A DNA stretch of 33,506 nucleotides from Cupriavidus sp. BIS7 (GTDB lineage: Bacteria > Pseudomonadota > Gammaproteobacteria > Burkholderiales > Burkholderiaceae), in contig NZ_ALOU01000023.1 of the NCBI RefSeq assembly GCF_000292345.1, positions 1 through 33,506 of the forward strand. Reading direction: 5' to 3'. Shown here piece by piece: positions 23,289 to 31,477 of the stretch. Position numbers and translations under genes: made by a program. Under the pieces are notes generated by a model, which saw only the letters and a program-made list of their open reading frames with translations, had not been told where the DNA came from and did not search any database. The stretch's first letter is position 1, and the number at the start of each line of letters is the position of its first letter.

Positions 23289-23735
23289 CTATCGGTAGCT
23301 GACCGTCACCTCGTTGCTGCGTCCTTGCAGCGTGGGAGAGAGTCCGCCGCGGCCCGGCACGCGGAACGCGAACACGAAGCCCTTGGTGGCATCGTCGCCG
23401 ATGAAGGCATCGGTCTTGCCCTCGGCGCCGGGTAGCAGCACGCACCGCTCGGCGTTGCACAGGTACGCCTGCAGATCGACAGGCGGTGTGGAGGTAAAGC
23501 TGTAGCGCCAGCGAACCGAAGTGATGGCCCCAGTTGCCTGCGGCATCGTGCCGGCGGGCAGCACGGGCGCGGACAGCACGCGTAGGCCACGATTGGCAAT
23601 CGACGGACCCGAGGCGGATGCCGTCCACGCGTAGCGTGAACCGTTGATTTCATACGTGGCCAGCATGTACGGCTGCGCGCCAGCCCAGGCAGGGGCCAAC
23701 AGGCACAGCGCAGCAGCGGCCAGTCGGCGTGGCAT
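23289..23735 (-). CDS. flhE: Flagellar protein FlhE
   Basis: A 148-residue periplasmic protein with signal peptide MPRRLAAAALCLLAPAWAGA. It matches the FlhE pattern: IANRGLRVLSAPVLP, SVRWRYSF, LQAYLCNAERCVLLPG with two cysteines, FVFAFRVPGRGGLSPTL and the terminal NEVTVSYR. FlhE of enterobacteria is a periplasmic chaperone-like protein that limits proton leakage through the flagellar export apparatus. The ATG shares its A with the TGA of fliA (TGATG), so translation is coupled. It is the last gene of the flagellar run and is followed by a hairpin. In enterobacteria flhE directly follows flhA; here flhF, flhG and fliA are interposed. Confidence 0.85.
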   Translation of the reverse strand: MPRRLAAAALCLLAPAWAGAQPYMLATYEINGSRYAWTASASGPSIANRGLRVLSAPVLPAGTMPQATGAITSVRWRYSFTSTPPVDLQAYLCNAERCVLLPGAEGKTDAFIGDDATKGFVFAFRVPGRGGLSPTLQGRSNEVTVSYR

Positions 23736-24451
23736 CACAGCAGGCCGCGCAACTGGTTGCGCAGGCGCGTGATGGCCTGGCTGCGGATCTGGCATACGCG
23801 CGATTCGGTCACCTCCAGCACGGCACCGATCTCGCGCAGGTTCAGTTCCTGGTCGTAGCAAAGCGACAGCACCAGCTTCTCGCGCTCCGGAAGCTTGTCG
23901 ATGGCACGGATCAGCGCGTCGCGCATACCTGACTCCATCAGCACCGTCAGCGGGTTAGCATCCTCGGTCACCCCAATGTGGCGATCGAGGAAGTCCTCTT
24001 CGCCCGAGCGTTCGAAGTCTTCGTAGTGCAGCAATTGGCAGCCGTAGACTTCGTTGAGCAGTTCCTGGTACTCGTCCAGCGGCATCTCGAGTTCCTTGGC
24101 CACCTCGGAGTCAATCGGCGTACGCCCCAGTTTCTGTTCCAGCTGACGCTGGGTGCGCTCGATCTTGCGCGTGAACTGACGCAGGCTGCGCGACTGCCAG
24201 TCGTTGGCGCGAACCTCGTCGAGCATGGCGCCCCGGATGCGCTGGCTCGCATAGGTCTCGAAGCGCGCGCCATGGTTGTCTTCATAGCGCTTGGCGGCAT
24301 CCAGCAGGCCGATCATGCCGGCCTGGATCAGGTCGTCGATCTGTACACTGGCCGGCAGTTTTGCGGCCAGTTGCAATGCGATCCGTCGCACCAGCGGGGC
24401 GTGCGACTTGACCACACCTGCCTGTTCGAGCTTTCCCTGAATCGTGTACAT
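23735..24451 (-). CDS. fliA: Flagellar sigma factor FliA (sigma-28)
   Basis: RNA polymerase sigma-28 of 238 residues, which directs late flagellar and chemotaxis genes. Region 2 shows LVRRIALQLAAKLPASVQIDDLIQAG and FETYASQRIRGAMLDEVRANDW. Region 3 has RKIERTQRQLEQKLGRTPIDSEVA, and region 4 carries LPEREKLVLSLCYDQELNLREIGAVLEVTESRVCQI. FliA-type length and the missing region 1.1 are as expected. The ATG at 24451 has only a weak GAGAG upstream. It lies 104 bases behind flhG, room for its own promoter, though none is obvious. It overlaps flhE at the stop. Confidence 0.96.
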   Translation of the reverse strand: MYTIQGKLEQAGVVKSHAPLVRRIALQLAAKLPASVQIDDLIQAGMIGLLDAAKRYEDNHGARFETYASQRIRGAMLDEVRANDWQSRSLRQFTRKIERTQRQLEQKLGRTPIDSEVAKELEMPLDEYQELLNEVYGCQLLHYEDFERSGEEDFLDRHIGVTEDANPLTVLMESGMRDALIRAIDKLPEREKLVLSLCYDQELNLREIGAVLEVTESRVCQIRSQAITRLRNQLRGLL

Positions 24452-24555
24452 GGTGGAACTCTCGGTAAGTACTTTCTATCGATGCCAGCGCCGGCATTTC
24501 GCTTCGGCTGACTGGCTGGCTCAGTGTCCGGTCTTGTCGACTTCTTGTTCTGGCG

Positions 24556-25380
24556 TCATGCGGGCACGGCCACGGCCGTACCCTGGGGCGTTGTTTCCTG
24601 CCGCAACGGCCACGCGCCGATGCCGCTGGCTATGTGCCGCAACGCGGTGGTTGCCGATGCTGCGGGGTACGCTTCCACCACGCATCGGCCGAGTTGCAGC
24701 GCGCGCGCCACCAACGGGTCCATCGGCAGGTAGCCTGCAAGGCCCGCTTCCACGCCCAGGTACTGACTGGCGGTACGGGCCAGATTGCGTGCCAGCGCCG
24801 TGACCGTCGCCTCCGCGGCCGCCATGTTGATGACCAGATGAAACCGGCGGCATGCATATTCGTGGTGCAACCGTTTGATACGTGCGTAGGCTGCCGTGAT
24901 CGAGGTTGCCTCGGGCCGCATGACGATCACCACGTTATGGGCGATGGCCGCGAGCGGCGACAGCGCACCGGTTACATCGGTTCGTGCATCAATCACTAAC
25001 GAACGCATATCCGGCAACAGCGCGGACAGCATGCGGTCATCGACCGTCGTGCCTGGAAACGGATTTCCCGCCTGCAGCACCGCCAGACCACTGGCGGCCC
25101 TGCCGCCGAGCGCGGAGGCCACCGGCACATGCCCGGCCAGCGCATCGGACAGCGATGCCGCGGGCGTCGCGCCGGACAGCCGCATGGCGCGGGCGCCGTA
25201 CCGGTCTTCGTCGACCAGCAGGACGCGCTCGCCCTGTAGCGCAAGTGCATTGGCCAGGCCCAGCGCCACCGTGGTGGCACCGGCGCCGGTTTCCGCAGCC
25301 ACGACCGCGATTCGCCGTGTCACGCGTGGCGCCAGCATGCGGCGCAGGCTTTCCGCCTGATCGGAGCCCATGAGGTTCAA
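24556..25380 (-). CDS. flhG: FlhG/FleN-like MinD-family protein with a degenerate P-loop
   Basis: A 274-residue member of the FlhG (FleN) family, which normally pairs with FlhF to set flagellar number and place. Near the N-terminus SDQAESLRR (residues 6-14) contains the DQAxxLR helix that in FlhG activates FlhF GTPase. The MinD Walker A should read KGGxGKT. Here residues 30-36 are ETGAGAT, so both the signature lysine and the canonical lysine are lost, while VDED (56-59) of Walker A' remains. It may therefore not bind or hydrolyse ATP normally. The TTG start at 25380 stands an ideal distance after AGGGGAG. ATG 25371 is the alternative. The gene follows flhF by 3 bases. Confidence 0.88.
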   Translation of the reverse strand: MNLMGSDQAESLRRMLAPRVTRRIAVVAAETGAGATTVALGLANALALQGERVLLVDEDRYGARAMRLSGATPAASLSDALAGHVPVASALGGRAASGLAVLQAGNPFPGTTVDDRMLSALLPDMRSLVIDARTDVTGALSPLAAIAHNVVIVMRPEATSITAAYARIKRLHHEYACRRFHLVINMAAAEATVTALARNLARTASQYLGVEAGLAGYLPMDPLVARALQLGRCVVEAYPAASATTALRHIASGIGAWPLRQETTPQGTAVAVPA

Positions 25381-25383
25381 GGC

Positions 25384-27864
25384 TTACTCCCCTGCGGCTG
25401 CAAGTTGGGGCATGGCGGTCATCGCCTGCATCGCCGCTTCGGGCGTGCTGTCGACAGCCGGTGCAAGCGCTGTGCCGCGGCCCGGATAGTTTTCAAGCAC
25501 ATCAAGCAACGCCAGCAGTCGACCCATGCCTTCGTTGAGCACCGTGCCGGGCACAGGCGCGTTGACGCGAGCCGATGCGCGACCGGCCAGGCGCGACAGG
25601 AATGCCGGCGCGGTGGCAGTAGGCGTGTGTTGCAGGCGCAGCGTGGTCAGGCCAAGCTGCACCGAGACCATGCTGGCGCCCTGGTTTTCGGCCGCGTCGC
25701 CTTCCTGCGCGAAGTGCTCGATGGCATGGCGCAGCGTGCGGAACTGCTCTTCGGCGGCGATCGTCCACTGCATCCAGCGCGCCACGTGCGCGGCGTCTTC
25801 GGCCAGGGCCACGTCGCACAGCACGTATTCCACGGCCAGCGTGTCGCCGGTTTCGCAATCGACCATACGGGAAACGACCAGGCATGCCTCGGTACCCGCC
25901 TCTGCCGCATTGGCGCGGCCGCGTGCCGCCGTGCGGACCTGACCCTCCGGAATGCGCACGATGCACTGACCGAGCCAGTGCACTGCGCCACGGTCACGCC
26001 AGGTGGTGTCGCCAACCGCGTGGAAAGTCAGTGTGTCGGCGATGGTGTCCAGCTTGTTGGCCAGGCCGTCGGCGATGACGCGCGTTGTCTTGCGCGTGCC
26101 GGCCACCCAGCGTTCGCCGAGCTGATGCCAGCGCGCAAGCGTGTTTCCGGACGGCAGCGATGTATTGAGGTTGACCACGATGCGCGCGGCAGCCAGCGTG
26201 GAGCGCACGGTTTCCGCTTCGGCGTCGGCCTCGGCTTCGCTCATCGACTGGCGCGTGCGGCCGACCGGCACGACGGTGCTGGCCAGCGGCATGCCATCGC
26301 GATCGGCCAGCCACAGCGTTTGCTGCATCAGTTGCGGCGCGCGGCGCCCCTGCACGGGCCTCGCAACATTCTGCGCGATGGCCAGCACGTAACGATCGCA
26401 GGCACGGCTTGCGTCGCGGCACATCGTCAGACGCACCTGCTGGGCCATCTGGCGCAGGGCCACGCCGCCGGCGCTGCGCTGCTGCCAGAGCTGGCGCGCA
26501 ATATCGAAACCGTACGTTGCGCCATTCAGTTCTTCCACGCACACGCCCACGGCGTTGGCGCTATCGGTCAGCGAGCGCAGCATGTCGTCCGCGCCAGTTC
26601 TTTCGGCCTGGCGCTGTGCCGCTGGCTCGGCACTGCCGGCCTGACGGCGGGCCACGTCGGCGTCGTTGAACAGCGAGCCGCGGCGCGGCGTCATGAACGC
26701 GCGCTCCACCAGCGTATCCGCCTGCGCTAGTTCAAGGTGCTCGGGCACTCGTTGGCCCGTGGACGCGTAGAACACCGGGAGGCGGTGGCGGATCACCACG
26801 TCCAGCACGGAGCCAAGATGCGTCGCCTCGTCCAGCTTGCTGATGATGCAGCCATCGATACCGCCAGCCCCGCCTGCCACGTCGTGGCGGTAGGCGTGGA
26901 CGACTTCATTTAGGGTGTCGCCATGGGCGGCACCGTTGAGCAGCAGCACGCGCTGCATCGGCGCCTGCACGCCAGCCAGCATCGCGATCTGGTCCGACAG
27001 GCTGCGGTCGCGCTGGCTCATGCCGACAGTGTCGATGATGACCAGATGTTTGTCTTTCATGGCCGACAGCGCGAAGCGCAGGTCGGCGGCATCCTTCACC
27101 GCATGCACGGGCACGCCGAGGATATCGCCATAGATGCGCAGTTGCTCATGCGCGCCAATCCGGAAGCGGTCGGTCGTCAGCAGTGCCAGCCGATCGGCGC
27201 CATGCCGGAGTACAAAGCGCGCAGCCAGCTTGGCGGTGGTGGTGGTCTTGCCCACGCCGGTGGGGCCGATCAGTGCCAGCACGCCGCCCTGGGCGAACAA
27301 CGCGTCCTCGTTGGCCAGCACCGGGACCTTCTTTGCAATTTCCTGGCGAATCCACGACATTGCCGCCGGGCGATCGGTGCCGACCGGTAGACGGGACAGC
27401 AGCGTGCGCGACAACTGGCCAGAGAAGCCCGCGTTGACGAGCCATTCGAACAGCGACTCACGCAGCGGATCGCCAGCGGCAACGCCGGGCGTGCCGGGGA
27501 TGCCTGCCGCACCGTTCGACAGCCCTGCGAACTGACGCTCGAGCATGGTGCGCATCGAAGCGAGTTCGCCGCGCAGGTCCACCAGCCCACTGTCCTCCGG
27601 CTTGTCGGACCGTCCATCCACGGCGATGGGGGCAAACGCCGCCGGCGCGGTCGCGATGACCTGTGACGGCGGTGGCTCGGGCGGCACGAACATTGGCGCA
27701 CTGGCGTTCACAGCGCCAAGATCGGTGTCGCGCATTGCCACGATCTCGACGCCGCCGCCGTCGATGGTGCGGTTGGACAGCACCACGGCGTCCGGGCCCA
27801 TGGCCTCGCGCACCTTGCGCATCGCTTCACGGCCGTTGGCCGCCACAAACTTTGCCACGCTCAT
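25384..27864 (-). CDS. flhF: Flagellar SRP-type GTPase FlhF with long C-terminal extension
   Basis: FlhF is an SRP-family GTPase that positions flagella and recruits early components to the membrane. Residues 1-390 are standard: the N-terminal KFVAANGREAMRKVREAMGPDAVVLSN segment (read as two pieces), a variable linker, then the NG domain with P-loop IGPTGVGKTTTTAKLA (199-214), LLTTDRFRIGAHEQL, IIDTVGMSQRD and IISKLDEATHLG. About 430 further residues (394-826) follow in the same frame without any domain I can name, so the protein is roughly twice the usual length. AAGGA stands before the ATG. It lies 9 bases after flhA and 3 bases before flhG. No frameshift is needed to read it through. Confidence 0.93.
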   Translation of the reverse strand: MSVAKFVAANGREAMRKVREAMGPDAVVLSNRTIDGGGVEIVAMRDTDLGAVNASAPMFVPPEPPPSQVIATAPAAFAPIAVDGRSDKPEDSGLVDLRGELASMRTMLERQFAGLSNGAAGIPGTPGVAAGDPLRESLFEWLVNAGFSGQLSRTLLSRLPVGTDRPAAMSWIRQEIAKKVPVLANEDALFAQGGVLALIGPTGVGKTTTTAKLAARFVLRHGADRLALLTTDRFRIGAHEQLRIYGDILGVPVHAVKDAADLRFALSAMKDKHLVIIDTVGMSQRDRSLSDQIAMLAGVQAPMQRVLLLNGAAHGDTLNEVVHAYRHDVAGGAGGIDGCIISKLDEATHLGSVLDVVIRHRLPVFYASTGQRVPEHLELAQADTLVERAFMTPRRGSLFNDADVARRQAGSAEPAAQRQAERTGADDMLRSLTDSANAVGVCVEELNGATYGFDIARQLWQQRSAGGVALRQMAQQVRLTMCRDASRACDRYVLAIAQNVARPVQGRRAPQLMQQTLWLADRDGMPLASTVVPVGRTRQSMSEAEADAEAETVRSTLAAARIVVNLNTSLPSGNTLARWHQLGERWVAGTRKTTRVIADGLANKLDTIADTLTFHAVGDTTWRDRGAVHWLGQCIVRIPEGQVRTAARGRANAAEAGTEACLVVSRMVDCETGDTLAVEYVLCDVALAEDAAHVARWMQWTIAAEEQFRTLRHAIEHFAQEGDAAENQGASMVSVQLGLTTLRLQHTPTATAPAFLSRLAGRASARVNAPVPGTVLNEGMGRLLALLDVLENYPGRGTALAPAVDSTPEAAMQAMTAMPQLAAAGE

Positions 27865-27873
27865 GTTCAGTCC

Positions 27874-29961
27874 TTACGCCGCGCCGCCGATCATGGCGGT
27901 GATGCGGATATTGCGGTTGTCCGGTACCTCGGCATGCGACAGCACCTTCAGCTGCGGCAGAGTGCGGCGCAGGAATCGCGCCATCAGCGGCCGCAGCGGT
28001 GCCGGCACCAGCAGTACCGCATCCAGGCCCAGTTGCTCCTGGCGAACCACGGCACCTTGCGCCTGCTGCAGCACCGCGTCGGCCAGCCCCGGCTCGATGC
28101 CGCCGCCGTTGGCCAGCGCCTGCGTCAGCACGCGCTCCAGGCCGGCATCGAGACTGATGACCTGCAGGTCGGCATTGTTCGGGAACAGTTGCTGTGTAAT
28201 CGCACGGCCCAGCGCCACACGCACGAGCGTGGTCAGTTCGGCCGGGTCGCTGACCTTTGGCGCCTGCTCGGCCACGACATCGAGGATCGTGCGCATATCG
28301 CGGATCGCCACGCCTTCGTCCAGCAGGTTCTGCAGCAGCTTCTGCAGGCCGGTCAGCGAAATCGTCTTCGGCACCAGGTCCTCGGTGAGCTTCGGCGCTT
28401 CCTTGCCGATGCGATCGAGCAGCGCCTGCACTTCCTGGCGGCCCAGCAGTTCGGACGCGTGCATCTGGATCAGGTGATTCAGGTGGGTGGCCACCACCGT
28501 GCTGGCATCGACCACCGTGTATCCGTACGCCTGAGCCTGTTCCTTGAGGCTGGCGTCGATCCAGACGGCCGGCAGGCCGAAGGCCGGATCGCGCGTGGCG
28601 GCGCCGGGCAGTGTGCCGGTGACCTGGCCAGGGTTGATCGCCATCCATTGACCCGGGTTGGCTTCGCCGCTGCCGACCTCTACGCCCTTGAGCGTGATGC
28701 GGTACGCGGTGGGCTTCAGTTCGAGGTTGTCGCGGATATGGACCACCGGCACCAGGAAGCCGATGTCCTGTGCGATCTTCTTGCGGATGCTCTTGATGCG
28801 GCCGAGCAGTTCGCCGTTCTGGGCGCGATCCACCAGCGAGATCAGGCGGTAGCCCACTTCCATGCCGAGCGGGTCGACCATCGTGACGTCTTCCCACGTG
28901 GCTTCCGCAGTTTCGGCCTGAACGGCCGGCGTGCGCTCCTCGCGTGCCTTGGTCTCGACGGCCTTGACATCGCGGCGCATGACGTAGCGGCCAAACCAGG
29001 CCAGCGCACCGGCCAGCAGCAGGAACGCGAAGTGGGGCATGCCCGGGATGATGCCCATCATGCCGATAATGGCGGCCGTGATGAACATCACACGCGGGTT
29101 GGAGAACAGCTGGCCCGTCAGCTGCTGGCCAACGTCCTGCTCGTTCGACACGCGCGAGACGATCACACCGGCCGCAGTCGAGATCACGAGCGCCGGAATC
29201 TGCGCCACAAGACCATCGCCAATCGTCAGCAGCGTGTAGTTGTGGACGGCGGTGCCAAAGTCGAGGTCGTGCTGCACCATGCCCACCACCATGCCCGCGG
29301 CGACGTTGATGAACATGATCAGCAGACCGGCAATGGCGTCGCCACGCACGAACTTCGAGGCACCATCCATCGCACCATAGAAGTCCGATTCCTGTGCCAC
29401 TTCGGCGCGGCGCTTGCGCGCGCCCTCTTCATTGATCAGGCCGGCGTTGAGGTCCGCGTCGATCGCCATCTGCTTGCCGGGCATCGCGTCCAGCATGAAG
29501 CGCGCACCCACCTCGGCGATACGGCCGGCACCCTTGGTGATCACCATGAAGTTGATGACCACGAGGATCGCGAACACGACGATACCAACCGCGAAGTTGC
29601 CGCCCACCAGGAAGTGGCCGAACGCCTCAATCACCTTGCCGGCGGCGTCCGGGCCGGTGTGGCCTTCGAGCAGCACCACGCGCGTGGACGCGACGTTCAG
29701 CGACAGGCGCAGCAGCGTGGAGAACAGCAGCACGGACGGAAACGCCGCAAAATCGAGCGCGCGCTGGGTGTACATGCCGACCAGCAGCACCATGATCGAC
29801 AGCGCGATATTGAACGTGAACAGCAGATCCAGCACGAACGCGGGCAGCGGCAGGATCATCATGCCGAGGATCATGATGATCAGCAGCGGCCCTGCGAGCG
29901 CCTTCATCTGCGCGCCAGAGCGCAGGCCCGGCATGTTGAAGAGGTTGGTCAGTGCGTTCAT
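27874..29961 (-). CDS. flhA: Flagellar export gate protein FlhA
   Basis: The 695-residue FlhA forms the nonameric core of the flagellar type III export gate in the inner membrane. The N-terminal half has about eight membrane segments (LLIIMILGMMILPLPAFVLD, LDLLFTFNIALSIMVLLVGM). The family signature around RKRRAEVAQESDFYGAMDGA is in the cytoplasmic loop. The C-terminal half is the cytoplasmic domain that docks chaperone-substrate complexes, with VVDASTVVATHLNHLI and VPAPLRPLMARFLRR. It starts inside the last codon of flhB (ATGA overlap) and is followed closely by flhF. Length and motifs are ordinary. Confidence 0.97.
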   Translation of the reverse strand: MNALTNLFNMPGLRSGAQMKALAGPLLIIMILGMMILPLPAFVLDLLFTFNIALSIMVLLVGMYTQRALDFAAFPSVLLFSTLLRLSLNVASTRVVLLEGHTGPDAAGKVIEAFGHFLVGGNFAVGIVVFAILVVINFMVITKGAGRIAEVGARFMLDAMPGKQMAIDADLNAGLINEEGARKRRAEVAQESDFYGAMDGASKFVRGDAIAGLLIMFINVAAGMVVGMVQHDLDFGTAVHNYTLLTIGDGLVAQIPALVISTAAGVIVSRVSNEQDVGQQLTGQLFSNPRVMFITAAIIGMMGIIPGMPHFAFLLLAGALAWFGRYVMRRDVKAVETKAREERTPAVQAETAEATWEDVTMVDPLGMEVGYRLISLVDRAQNGELLGRIKSIRKKIAQDIGFLVPVVHIRDNLELKPTAYRITLKGVEVGSGEANPGQWMAINPGQVTGTLPGAATRDPAFGLPAVWIDASLKEQAQAYGYTVVDASTVVATHLNHLIQMHASELLGRQEVQALLDRIGKEAPKLTEDLVPKTISLTGLQKLLQNLLDEGVAIRDMRTILDVVAEQAPKVSDPAELTTLVRVALGRAITQQLFPNNADLQVISLDAGLERVLTQALANGGGIEPGLADAVLQQAQGAVVRQEQLGLDAVLLVPAPLRPLMARFLRRTLPQLKVLSHAEVPDNRNIRITAMIGGAA

Positions 29962-31100
29962 GCGCGGTTTTCAGGTACGGCAAGTTCGTCCGGCACCAGC
30001 AGCTCCCTGGGCCCATCGGGCTGCGGACCGTAGCTGTAGTGCCAGTTCTTCAGTTGATAGACCCAGGCCAGGATCTCGGCCACGGCGGTGTAGAGGCCAG
30101 CCGGGATCTCATGGCCCAGTTCGACGTGACGGTGCAGCGCGCGCGCCAGCGGCGGCGCGGAAAGCACCGGCACACGGTGTTCAGCAGCCAGTTCGCGAAT
30201 GCGGGCGGCTACTTCCTCGGCACCCTTGGCCACCACGCGCGGCGCGCTCATGCGGCCTTCCTCATAGCGCAGTGCCACGGCGTAGTGCGTGGGGTTGGTC
30301 ACCACCACATCGGCCTTTGGTACTTCGGCCATCATCCGGCGGCGTGCAATGGCCCGCTGCTGCTGGCGGATGCGGGCCTTGATATGCGGATCGCCGTCGG
30401 TTTCCTTCTGTTCCTGCTTGACCTCTTCCTTGGTCATGCGCAGCTTCTTGTAGAACGAGTAGAGCTGCCATGGCACGTCCAGCGCCGCGACCAGCAGCAG
30501 CGATCCCGCCACCACGCCGCTCACGTAGAGCACCAGGTCCATCATGTGCAACAACGCTTCCTGGACCGGCGCATTCATCAGTGCAACCGCTTCGGGCAAC
30601 TTGCGCCAGACCATCCAGGCACCCACGCCGCCCACCAGCAGCGACTTGGCGATGGCCTTGGCCAATTCCACCAGCGACTGCGCCGAGAACATCCTGCCGA
30701 GCCCTGCCGCCGGCGACATGCGCTTGAAATCCGGCATGAACGACTTGGTGGAGAACATCCAGCCGCCCAGCGCCAGCGGAGCCACCAGCGCCGCTACGCC
30801 GAACATCAGCAGAAGCGGCAGGAATGCGAGCAGGCTGTCCCAGATGGCGATGCCGAACTGGGACAACATGCGGTTCGTGTCGAAGGCCGTAGCCGGTTCA
30901 AACGCCAGGCTGGTCTGCATCACGGCATCGAGCTTGCGGCCGAGCGTGCCGCCCATAAGCCACAGGCCAAACACGCCAGTCATCAGCATTACAAACGTGC
31001 CGAGCTCGCGCGAGCGCACCACCTGCCCCTCCTCGCGCGCCTTCTCAAGGCGCCGGGGTGAGGCGGGTTCGGTTTTCTCGAGATCGCTTTCCTCGGACAT
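29958..31100 (-). CDS. flhB: Flagellar export switch protein FlhB
   Basis: The 380-residue FlhB is the substrate-specificity switch of the flagellar type III secretion system. It begins EKTEPASPRRLEKAREEGQV, the usual cytoplasmic head, has four membrane segments up to about residue 210, and then the cytoplasmic domain with the self-cleavage motif NPTH at 269-272 (VTNPTHYAVALRY). Cleavage after the asparagine switches export from rod/hook to filament proteins. A GGAG-containing site precedes the ATG. It heads the operon flhB-flhA-flhF-flhG-fliA-flhE behind a possible FliA-type promoter. Confidence 0.97.
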   Translation of the reverse strand: MSEESDLEKTEPASPRRLEKAREEGQVVRSRELGTFVMLMTGVFGLWLMGGTLGRKLDAVMQTSLAFEPATAFDTNRMLSQFGIAIWDSLLAFLPLLLMFGVAALVAPLALGGWMFSTKSFMPDFKRMSPAAGLGRMFSAQSLVELAKAIAKSLLVGGVGAWMVWRKLPEAVALMNAPVQEALLHMMDLVLYVSGVVAGSLLLVAALDVPWQLYSFYKKLRMTKEEVKQEQKETDGDPHIKARIRQQQRAIARRRMMAEVPKADVVVTNPTHYAVALRYEEGRMSAPRVVAKGAEEVAARIRELAAEHRVPVLSAPPLARALHRHVELGHEIPAGLYTAVAEILAWVYQLKNWHYSYGPQPDGPRELLVPDELAVPENRA

Positions 31101-31189
31101 GGACGCTCCAACGCGAAGCGCGCGGACGGCACTTCGTCACCGAGGATTATCAAATCCGGGGCCGGGAAGCATTGGGAGGAAAAAGCGGG

Positions 31190-31207
31190 GAAACAGGTGC
31201 CTGTTTC
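31190..31207. promoter_or_regulatory. 18-bp palindrome upstream of flhB
   Basis: GAAACAGG (31190-31197), TG, CCTGTTTC (31200-31207) is a perfect dyad with 8-bp arms, between the putative FliA-type -10 box and the flhB start. It is a good candidate operator for a dimeric regulator. It does not match the FlhDC box as I know it. Confidence 0.5.
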
Positions 31208-31229
31208 AGGAATGAGGAGAGCGGCGCTA

Positions 31230-31257
31230 ATAACGGCCCCGCACACAACTTTCTTTA
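31230..31257 (-). promoter_or_regulatory. Candidate sigma-28 (FliA) promoter of the flagellar operon
   Basis: On the minus strand TAAAGAAA (31257-31250), 12 bases, then GCCGTTAT (31237-31230). The consensus is TAAAGTTT-N11-GCCGATAA, so 11 of 16 positions agree with one extra base in the spacer. It lies 130 bases before flhB and would make fliA, in the same operon, self-reinforcing. Confidence 0.4.
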
Positions 31258-31262
31258 GGGGA

Positions 31263-31477
31263 GGATGACCAATTCGGGGCGATCAGCCGCGATCAGGCCG
31301 GTATCAGGCGTCATGACGTCACGTTTCTGGCTTGACATCGCCTGCAGGCGAACTGCGGCTGTCCGGCCCCGGATGGCGGTTCCACGTGGTTCCAAGGCGA
31401 TTCCGCGACGATTCCGGCGCTATTCCGTCGCGGGTTCGGGCCGGCTGCGGTTGGCCGCGCCCGGCTCCAGCGGGCGC
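31263..31477. other. Gap without a recognisable gene
   Basis: The stretch between the flhB upstream region and the Shedu-like gene carries no supported frame. It shows CGTCATGACG with an overlapping TGACGTCA near 31309-31321, and a run of ATTCC/GTTCC pieces at irregular spacing near 31380-31430. No terminator with a T-run is visible on either strand. Confidence 0.5.

Noticed and set aside
25405..26730. 441-codon plus-strand frame opposite the FlhF extension, considered as the true gene there
   Set aside because: It has the same shadow-like composition, while the minus-strand frame is continuous with the FlhF GTPase domain. The extension was kept as coding.
27934..30033. 699-codon plus-strand frame opposite flhA
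   Set aside because: Histidine- and glutamine-rich shadow of flhA, which is certain on the minus strand.
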